A DNA stretch of 11,944 nucleotides from Planctomycetota bacterium (lineage in GTDB: Bacteria > Planctomycetota > Brocadiia > JAJRTI01), in NCBI GenBank assembly GCA_024278415.1, contig JAJRTI010000709.1, positions 1 through 11,944 of the forward strand, read 5' to 3'. Shown here piece after piece: positions 6,934 to 11,944 of the stretch (positions are counted from its first letter, which is position 1; the number at the start of each line of letters is the position of its first letter). The notes beneath the pieces are model-generated. The model was not told where the DNA came from. It did no database searches and was given only the letters and a program-made list of their open reading frames with translations. Both the position numbers and the translations under genes were made by a program.

Positions 6934-7953
6934 TCAGCCGCCCCCATCCGCCTGCTTCAGCAGCCGCGTGATCTTGGGCCACACCTTGGGCAGGTTTTTC
7001 AGAATGACCAAGAGCCGGGCCTCGTCTCTGGCGTTCTGGGCCGGCGCGCCGAGCATCTGCGCACCGGGCTCCACGTCGCGGATCAGCGCGGCGCCCGCGC
7101 CTAGCACAGCGCCGTCGCCGACCTTCACGTTGTCCACCATGCGCACGTCCGCGCCCATCACCACGCCCTTGCCGATCCGGCAACTCCCGCCCATGCGGGT
7201 GTACGCCACGAGCAGCGAGTGGTCGCCGATGATGCAGTTGTGCGCCACGTGGCAGTGGTTGTCCATCTTCACGCCGTTGCCGATGATCGTGCTGTCGACC
7301 GCCGCGCGGTCGATCGTCGTCATGGCGCCGATCTCCACGTCGTCGCCGATGATGACATTGCCGACCTGCGGGATCTTCACGTGCTGGCCCTCGTACTGGA
7401 CGTAGCCGTATCCGTCCGCGCCGACCACCGCGCCGCAATGGATGATGCAGCGCTTGCCGATGGCGACCTCCTCGCGGATCGAGACGTTCGCGTGGATCAC
7501 CGTCTCGTCGCCGATGGCGCACCGGTCGCCCACGAACGCTCCGGCGTAGAGGGTCACGCCGTTGCCAATGATCGTGTTTTCGCCGACAACCGCGTTGTGG
7601 CCAATGCTCACGTCCTCGCCAAGCGTTGCGCTCTCGGCCACGACCGCGGTCTCGTGCACGCGCCGGGGCTGGGCTTGCTTCTGCCGTGCGATGGCGCCCA
7701 AGACAATGCCGAACGCCAACTTGGGCATGGGATGCAGCACGGCTGGCTTGTCCAGCCCCTCGACCGGCCGAGGCAGCACGAGCGCGGTCACAGGGCTCTG
7801 CCGCGCCCGATCGAACCACTTCTCGTTTTCCGCAAACGAAAGGTCGCCCTCCTGGGCGGTCTCCAGGCTGGCCACGCCGGTGACGACTGTGTCGGGGTCG
7901 CCGTGGACCTGGCCTTGGGTCATCTTTGCGATTTGGGCAAGCGTGAACTGCAT
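6934..7953 (-). CDS. lpxD: UDP-3-O-acylglucosamine N-acyltransferase LpxD
   Basis: The 339-residue protein matches LpxD in length and layout. A short N-terminal uridine-binding domain (1 to about 95, with VASLETAQEGDLSF at 27-40) precedes a left-handed beta-helix of hexapeptide repeats (about 100-320), such as SATLGEDVSIGHNAVVGEN. The signature IHCGAVVGADGYGY (171-184), IPQVGNVIIGDDVEIGAMTT (194-213) and VAHN with His238, equivalent to the catalytic histidine of E. coli LpxD, are present. A C-terminal helical tail follows. The enzyme adds an R-3-hydroxyacyl chain from acyl carrier protein to UDP-3-O-acyl-glucosamine, the third step of lipid A synthesis, in the cytoplasm. I start at the ATG at 7951-7953, preceded by TTGGAG at 6-base spacing; the frame runs 20 codons further upstream without family-like sequence. 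It leads the glycosyltransferase gene. Confidence 0.95.
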   Translation of the reverse strand: MQFTLAQIAKMTQGQVHGDPDTVVTGVASLETAQEGDLSFAENEKWFDRARQSPVTALVLPRPVEGLDKPAVLHPMPKLAFGIVLGAIARQKQAQPRRVHETAVVAESATLGEDVSIGHNAVVGENTIIGNGVTLYAGAFVGDRCAIGDETVIHANVSIREEVAIGKRCIIHCGAVVGADGYGYVQYEGQHVKIPQVGNVIIGDDVEIGAMTTIDRAAVDSTIIGNGVKMDNHCHVAHNCIIGDHSLLVAYTRMGGSCRIGKGVVMGADVRMVDNVKVGDGAVLGAGAALIRDVEPGAQMLGAPAQNARDEARLLVILKNLPKVWPKITRLLKQADGGG

Positions 7954-8059
7954 CGGGCGCTCCAAGAAATGGCCGTGGCGACGACCGGCGCCGCCTTGTG
8001 GCCAGCGGCCCACCGATCATCGGCGCGCGCCAGTGCGACGCACTGGGCGACACGGCGAG

Positions 8060-8089
8060 AGTATAACAGACGCGGCTTGCATGCGGCAA
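8060..8089 (-). promoter_or_regulatory. Predicted sigma-70-type promoter for lpxD
   Basis: On the minus strand, TTGCCG (8084-8089) and TATACT (8060-8065) are separated by 18 bases, with TG one base before the -10 box (extended -10). The predicted start near 8053 gives a leader of about 100 bases before lpxD. Pattern match only; sigma preferences of this lineage are unknown. Confidence 0.5.
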
Positions 8090-8132
8090 TGGATAGGCGC
8101 CAAAACCGAGCGGAAAAAAGTCGAGCATGCAC

Positions 8133-8162
8133 TTGACATCGTCAGAAAGCTAGGAGTACACT
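8133..8162 (+). promoter_or_regulatory. Predicted sigma-70-type promoter for the DUF4159 gene
   Basis: A consensus -35 box TTGACA (8133-8138) is followed after 18 bases by TACACT (8157-8162), a 4 of 6 match to the -10 consensus. Local AT content is high compared with the flanks. Transcription would start near 8169, about 60 bases before the start codon. It points away from the lpxD promoter, forming a divergent control region. Confidence 0.55.
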
Positions 8163-8215
8163 TAGGAATAGAGTATTGACTGCTAATTGGCTTCGGCCAC
8201 GTCCAACCGCTTTGC

Positions 8216-8220
8216 GGAGG
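8216..8220 (+). promoter_or_regulatory. Shine-Dalgarno site that fixes the DUF4159 protein start
   Basis: GGAGG ends 8 bases before the ATG at 8229. It decides for this ATG over an in-frame TTG at 8187, and the resulting N-terminus is a clean signal peptide. Confidence 0.8.
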
Positions 8221-8228
8221 GTCTTGTC

Positions 8229-9764
8229 ATGACCGCGCATCGAACGTCTGTGGTGTTGCTGTTTGCGGCCGCTCTCGCCGGCATCCTCGTCGCTGAGATG
8301 GCGGTTTTCACTAACGAGGCCGTCGCACAGCCGCGCACGTGCGGTGCTCCGCCCAAAGCCAAGCCGCAGCGGCGCAAGGGCGGCGAATCGTTCCCTCCAT
8401 TGCCGCTGCCGGCGACTCCCCTTCGGCGCACGGAGAAAAAGCGGCCGCCCGCACCGCCGGCATTGGTGGGCAAGATCCAGTACGGCAAGGTCGCCTGGGC
8501 TACCGACGCCAAGGGCCAGCGCTACATGTACTACGACTGGACCACCGACCCGGCCGACATCAGCAACCTCCTCAAGTGGATGCAGATCCAGCTCGGCATC
8601 CGCTATCGGCCCCAGCAAGTCAAGCTCGACCGATTCAGCTACAACCCCGCGGAAATCCCGGTCTTGTATCTGACCGGCCACGAGGGCTTCGAACTGAACA
8701 ACGACTTCCGGCGCAAGCTTCGATGGTTCCTCCAAGACGGGGGCACGCTCATCGGCGACGCCTGCTGCGGCAGCAAGGAGTTCACCAAGTCCTTCATCAA
8801 AGAGATGGGCGCTATCTTCCCTAACCGGCCCCTGGAACCCCTGCCCAGCGACCACCCCCTCTATCACTGCTTTTACCAGATCCAGAACGTGACCTACTGC
8901 GAGGGCACCACCCCGACCGGCACCAAGGCGCCATACGTGCTGGGGATCAACCTGGGCTGTCGCACCGCGGTTTACCTGACGCCGTATGACATGAGTTGCG
9001 GCTGGGACGGCCACACGCACGATCAAGGCACGCGCATCAAGATCGCCGATGCGAAGCAGCTTGGCGCCAACCTCACCACCTACTGCCTGGCCAACTACCA
9101 ACTCGGCCGCTTCCTCAGCACCGAGAAGGTGTACTTCCAGGAAAACGACAAGACACGAGACGAGTTGGTCTTCGGCCAAGTGATCCACGAAGGCGACTGG
9201 GATCCCGATCCCAGCGCGGTGATGAACCTGCTGAAGTACGTGGGCAAGAATACGACCATGGAAGTGCAGTTCAAGCGCGCCAACGTCGACCTCCGCAAGA
9301 TCGATGCGTTCAAGTATCCCTTCCTCTACATGACTGGGCACAAGGATTTCCGGCTCTCGCCGGAAGAAGTTGCTAAGCTCCGGAGCTACCTGCGCAACGG
9401 CGGGCTGCTCATGGCGGATGCGTGCTGCGGCCGGCTCGCGTTTGACCGCGCGTTCCGCCGCGAGATGAAGCGCGTGCTGCCGGATAAGGATTTGGCGCTG
9501 TTGCCGCCCAACCACCCGATCTACTCGTCCCGCCACGTGATCTCAACGGTCGAGTACACGGACATGGTTCGCCAAGCCCGCCCCAACATGACGGCCCCCT
9601 CCCTGGAGGGGATTAGCTTGGGCGGTGTGACGTGCGTCGTGTACAGCCCGTACGACATGGGCTGCGGCTGGGAAAACATGGTCCACCCGTACAGCAAGGG
9701 CTACTCGAGTCGGGACTCCTTGCGCATCGGGATGAACGTGCTCGTCTACGCGATGACGCACTAA
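8229..9764 (+). CDS. Exported protein with two tandem DUF4159 domains
   Basis: The 511-residue protein opens with a Sec signal peptide: a basic start, a hydrophobic core (about residues 7-27) and AVA-Q cleavage near residue 33. A proline- and lysine-rich linker runs to about 80. Two homologous halves follow with motifs almost exactly 220 residues apart: NLLK (113 and 333), LTGHEGF/MTGHKDF (149-154 and 369-374), GD/ADACCG (ending 181 and 401), HPLY/HPIY (209 and 429) and PYDMxCGW (252 and 474). This resembles DUF4159, a domain with a glutamine-amidotransferase-like fold whose role is not established; a single copy is usual. Paired cysteines in each DACCG motif, in an exported protein, could form disulfides or bind metal. 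The second half lacks several extra cysteines of the first (213, 224, 244). It has its own promoter and terminator, so it seems to be a single-gene unit. The exact function is unknown. Confidence 0.88.
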   Translation: MTAHRTSVVLLFAAALAGILVAEMAVFTNEAVAQPRTCGAPPKAKPQRRKGGESFPPLPLPATPLRRTEKKRPPAPPALVGKIQYGKVAWATDAKGQRYMYYDWTTDPADISNLLKWMQIQLGIRYRPQQVKLDRFSYNPAEIPVLYLTGHEGFELNNDFRRKLRWFLQDGGTLIGDACCGSKEFTKSFIKEMGAIFPNRPLEPLPSDHPLYHCFYQIQNVTYCEGTTPTGTKAPYVLGINLGCRTAVYLTPYDMSCGWDGHTHDQGTRIKIADAKQLGANLTTYCLANYQLGRFLSTEKVYFQENDKTRDELVFGQVIHEGDWDPDPSAVMNLLKYVGKNTTMEVQFKRANVDLRKIDAFKYPFLYMTGHKDFRLSPEEVAKLRSYLRNGGLLMADACCGRLAFDRAFRREMKRVLPDKDLALLPPNHPIYSSRHVISTVEYTDMVRQARPNMTAPSLEGISLGGVTCVVYSPYDMGCGWENMVHPYSKGYSSRDSLRIGMNVLVYAMTH

Positions 9765-9797
9765 GCCGTACACCGGCGCAAACGTGAAGAACCTATG

Positions 9798-9828
9798 AGA
9801 GGCGAGGCCCAATGGGTCTCGCCTCTTT
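9798..9828 (+). terminator. Intrinsic terminator-like hairpin after the DUF4159 gene
   Basis: AGAGGCGAGGCCC (9798-9810) pairs with GGGTCTCGCCTCT (9814-9826) to form a 13-bp stem with one G-T pair and a 3-base loop, followed by a short T-run (9826-9828). It starts 34 bases after the stop codon. The weak T-tract is the only reservation. Confidence 0.7.
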
Positions 9829-10162
9829 GCGTTGGTGGGCCAATGCCCAGATGCACGACCGATCATCGATCACACGGGACGCCTGTCAACCCGCATTTTT
9901 CACCAGCTCGGGATAGACGTGCCGGAAAAGTGGCCGTCTGAAGACCTTACCGGGCCCAGGCGGCCGCGTGGGTTGAGCAACAGCCTGCGCGCGTGGAATG
10001 GGAGGGGGTGGCCCTTTGGGCGCGCCCTCGACGCTTAAGGCCGTTGCATCTAGCAGACCTCTTGCACCCCGTCAAAGTTCGAAGAGAAGTAGAGGCGCGG
10101 CGGCGTAGCTTGTCGTGGGAGGGGCCTCGCTGTTTCATGTGGGTGAAGCACTCAAACGGATG
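9829..10162. other. Gene-free stretch with no recognisable content
   Basis: About 330 bases between the terminator hairpin and the next repeat. The short open frames here have no ribosome binding site and no recognisable protein motif. Decayed coding sequence cannot be excluded. No RNA gene or promoter stands out. Confidence 0.5.
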
Positions 10163-10255
10163 CCACAAAGACACCAAGACACAAAGGATCACAAAGAGGA
10201 ATAGACGCCGAATGGCATATCCTTGGTGAAACTTGGTGTCTTGGTGTCTTCGTGG
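10163..10255. repeat. Inverted repeat of the CACCAAGACAC type
   Basis: The left arm 10163-10187 (CCACAAAGACACCAAGACAC, then AAAGG) is inverted at 10231-10255, whose reverse complement starts CCACGAAGACACCAAGACAC. Each arm contains the short tandem ACACCAAG/ACACAAAG. This A-plus-C-rich, low-complexity repeat differs sharply from the GC-rich context. Similar sequence is familiar to me from intergenic regions of environmental Gram-negative genomes, where it is often mistaken for short genes. A GGCCTCCGAA/ATCGGAGGCC pair (10254-10289) continues the palindromic character to the right. Confidence 0.65.
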
Positions 10256-10451
10256 CCTCCGAACCTTCGTGGTTTGGCCATCGGAGGCCACAGAGCGATA
10301 CGCATATGACCGACACCAAACAGCGAAGAACCTCCTTCAATTTGTAGGGCATCGAAATGGGTGTCCCTATTTCATGAAGTTCGTGCCATTCGGCACAGCC
10401 ACATGTTTATGCCGTATCACATGGCTGTCAGTGCGATTCGATAATGGGCTG
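10256..10451. other. Remaining gap before the GH28-like gene
   Basis: This stretch lies downstream of the minus-strand gene ending at 10452. I see no gene and no clear intrinsic terminator for that gene. The sequence is less GC-rich than the coding regions. Confidence 0.4.
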
Positions 10452-11609
10452 CTATTCTTCTGGTCGATGCGCCAGCTCGACGTTGTGCAACTGCACGCGT
10501 TCGCACCAGCGGCACACAATCGCGTCCTGCCCCGAAGTCTCCACGGCCATGTTTGTGAACCGCACGTCTCGGATGACGGTGTCCGCGCACCCTTGCACGA
10601 CGCACGGTTCTCCGCCCCGGGCGCGGATGTCGGAGAACGAGAGCCGCTCGAGGCGGCGCAGTGCGATGCCGTCTTCGACGTTGATCTTGATGGGCGAGCG
10701 TCCGGCGTTGATGAGCACGTTGGAGAACGTGATGTCCGAGACGTCCGCGCCCCCGCCTTCGGCCGGCAGGTAGCGCCGCGGATTCTCGAACAGCACGCCG
10801 TTGCTGCCGCACTCGATCACCAGATTGGAGAACGTGCAGCGCCGGATGACTCCGTCGGCCGGGCAACCCACCCGCACGCCCTGGCAAGCGCTTCGAAGCA
10901 CGCAGTTCGTGATCGCGATGTTCTCGCACACAGCGGGCGCGTCGTAGAGCGGCTGAATCGCGCGGATGGCGAAACAATCGTCCTCAGTGTCCATCTGGCA
11001 ATCGCTCACTGTCACGTCGCGGCACGCGTCGAGATCGACTCCGTCGACGTTGCGCATGCGCCGGTCGCCGCGGATGGCGACGCCGCGGATGCGCACGCGT
11101 TCGCACTGCATGAGCCAGAGTGTCCAACATGCGGAATCGACCAGTGTCACGTCCTCGATACGCACGTCGCGGCAGCGGTAGAACATGCCGATGCGGGGCC
11201 GCGGGGTGTCCGGTTTGTCCAGCTTCCCCGGCTTCGAAGTGTCGTAGAAAGCGAGCCCAGAGCCGTCTATGACGCCCGGGCCGGTGAGGGCCACGTCCTC
11301 CGCGTCGACGCCGCGGAGGAGGCTGTGCGAGGATTCTTCCGGACTTCGCTCTGTATGGAACCCATCCGCGACGAGCGGAGCGTAGTCCTCCAACTTGGGG
11401 CTTCCCACGATGCGGCACCCTGGCGCGAGACGCAGTTCGACGTGACTCCTGAGTTCGATGCAGCCGGTCAGCCAGGCTCCAGGCGGACACTGCACCACGC
11501 CGCCGCCAGCCCCATGGCAAGCGTCGATGGCCTGCTGAAACGCAGCCGTGTTCAAGACCGCGCCGCCCGACCGCGCACCGTAATCGCGGATGTCGGCAAG
11601 AATGTCCAT
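10452..11609 (-). CDS. GH28-like right-handed parallel beta-helix protein (polygalacturonase-like)
   Basis: The 385-residue protein begins IRDYGA...NTAAFQQAIDAC, followed by GGGVVQCPPGAWLTG, the usual N-terminal region of glycoside hydrolase family 28 and related pectinase-fold proteins. Regular beta-helix rungs follow (for example RVRIRGVAIRG and DVTVSDCQM). GPGVIDGSG is at 110-118. Family motif I appears as NVDGVD (187-192; usually NTDG) and motif II as EDDCFAI (209-215), so the carboxylates expected for hydrolysis are present. The GHG motif is replaced by CQGVRVG (242-248) and the RIK motif is reduced to PIKI (306-309). It probably acts on uronic-acid or other plant- or algal-type polysaccharide fragments, but lost activity or another specificity is possible. 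No signal peptide is seen, which is unusual for the family. I start at the ATG at 11607-11609, with AGGA eight bases upstream; the frame extends 18 codons further without family-like sequence. Confidence 0.85.
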   Translation of the reverse strand: MDILADIRDYGARSGGAVLNTAAFQQAIDACHGAGGGVVQCPPGAWLTGCIELRSHVELRLAPGCRIVGSPKLEDYAPLVADGFHTERSPEESSHSLLRGVDAEDVALTGPGVIDGSGLAFYDTSKPGKLDKPDTPRPRIGMFYRCRDVRIEDVTLVDSACWTLWLMQCERVRIRGVAIRGDRRMRNVDGVDLDACRDVTVSDCQMDTEDDCFAIRAIQPLYDAPAVCENIAITNCVLRSACQGVRVGCPADGVIRRCTFSNLVIECGSNGVLFENPRRYLPAEGGGADVSDITFSNVLINAGRSPIKINVEDGIALRRLERLSFSDIRARGGEPCVVQGCADTVIRDVRFTNMAVETSGQDAIVCRWCERVQLHNVELAHRPEE

Positions 11610-11805
11610 GACGTTTGTCCTGAGCATGGGGAAGAGAAAAGGGCACGCCGTCTGATGCCACACGCGTCATGTTAGCCGCGGCCGCGTTGGACATCAACCC
11701 CTCGCCCGGATAGACGCTGATAGAAGGGGACAGCCAGCGATTTGTGTTCGTAACACTTCAGCCCACTGCCACCCGCGATGAGCCAGGAAGGGAGGTGAGT
11801 TTTGA
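11610..11805. other. Upstream region of the GH28-like gene, no gene seen
   Basis: This stretch should hold the promoter of the minus-strand gene. I could not identify a convincing -35/-10 pair. No coding sequence is supported. Confidence 0.4.
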
Positions 11806-11886
11806 AACGCAAGGGCGCAAGGGCGCACAGAAGACCTGTGGAGGAAACAAGCCCTTCTCCTTGGCGTCTTCGCGCTTTTCGCTGTT
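11806..11886. repeat. Imperfect inverted repeat of the CGCAAGGGCG type
   Basis: AACGCAAGGGCGCAAGGGCG (11806-11825) contains a tandem GCAAGGGC unit and is roughly inverted at 11861-11886 (TTGGCGTCTTCGCGC, then TTTTCGCTGTT). It resembles in style the CACCAAGACAC repeat at 10163-10255: a short oligo repeated in each arm, arms inverted about 35-45 bases apart. Together they flank the GH28-like gene. The stretch from 11887 to the window end shows nothing recognisable. Confidence 0.5.
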
Positions 11887-11944
11887 CCGGAAGGGCAGAG
11901 ACGAAGAATCGCATGATGCTGTGCCACGCGGCTGAAGGGTTACG

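Noticed and set aside
6875..8128. 417-codon minus-strand open frame overlapping lpxD
   Set aside because: It is an out-of-frame shadow of lpxD with Arg/Gly-rich sequence.
8142..9536. 464-codon minus-strand open frame opposite the DUF4159 gene
   Set aside because: Antisense shadow of a gene with signal peptide, duplicated domains, Shine-Dalgarno site, promoter and terminator on the other strand.
10233..11675. 480-codon plus-strand open frame opposite the GH28-like gene
   Set aside because: Its translation has no recognisable domain and begins inside a low-complexity repeat; the minus strand has clear beta-helix and GH28 motifs.
1..11944. tRNA, rRNA or riboswitch genes
   Set aside because: No cloverleaf with a T-arm motif, conserved rRNA segment or known riboswitch core was recognised on either strand; this was by eye, so a covariance-model scan would be needed to exclude small RNAs.

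Overview
This window is a GC-rich bacterial chromosome segment with six intact protein-coding genes and an unusual amount of palindromic repeat DNA between them. The organism is Gram-negative, because it carries lpxD for lipid A synthesis. A Gfo/Idh/MocA oxidoreductase, a fused GlcD-GlcE protein, an exported tandem DUF4159 protein, a GH28-like beta-helix protein and many intergenic inverted repeats together suggest an environmental PVC-type or neighbouring lineage (Planctomycetes, Lentisphaerae, Hydrogenedentes or similar). That placement is inference; no rRNA or tRNA is present to settle it.

Region 1 (1-5421, plus strand): after two short palindromes comes a Gfo/Idh/MocA dehydrogenase (122-1144). 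A GlcD-GlcE fusion (1300-3861) and the iron-sulfur subunit GlcF (4156-5421) follow. The last two should form a complete glycolate/2-hydroxyacid oxidase in two polypeptides instead of three. Three GTAG-bounded paired palindromes (REPIN-like) sit before glcDE, between glcDE and glcF, and after glcF. A fourth, unrelated perfect inverted repeat lies just after glcDE.

Region 2 (5422-5733): a convergent intergenic region made almost entirely of a nested three-level inverted repeat.

Region 3 (5734-7953, minus strand): lpxD followed after 33 bases by a GT4 glycosyltransferase, a likely two-gene envelope operon with a plausible sigma-70-type promoter at about 8060-8089.

Region 4 (8133-9828, plus strand): a divergently transcribed secreted protein made of two copies of DUF4159, with its own promoter, a strong Shine-Dalgarno site and an intrinsic terminator-like hairpin.

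Region 5 (9829-11944): about 620 bases without a gene but with a CACCAAGACAC-type inverted repeat, then a minus-strand GH28-like parallel beta-helix protein (10452-11609), then a gene-free end holding a CGCAAGGGCG-type inverted repeat.

No CRISPR array, transposase, phage gene or defence system was seen. The most distinctive content is the repeat architecture around the glycolate oxidase genes and the tandem DUF4159 protein.
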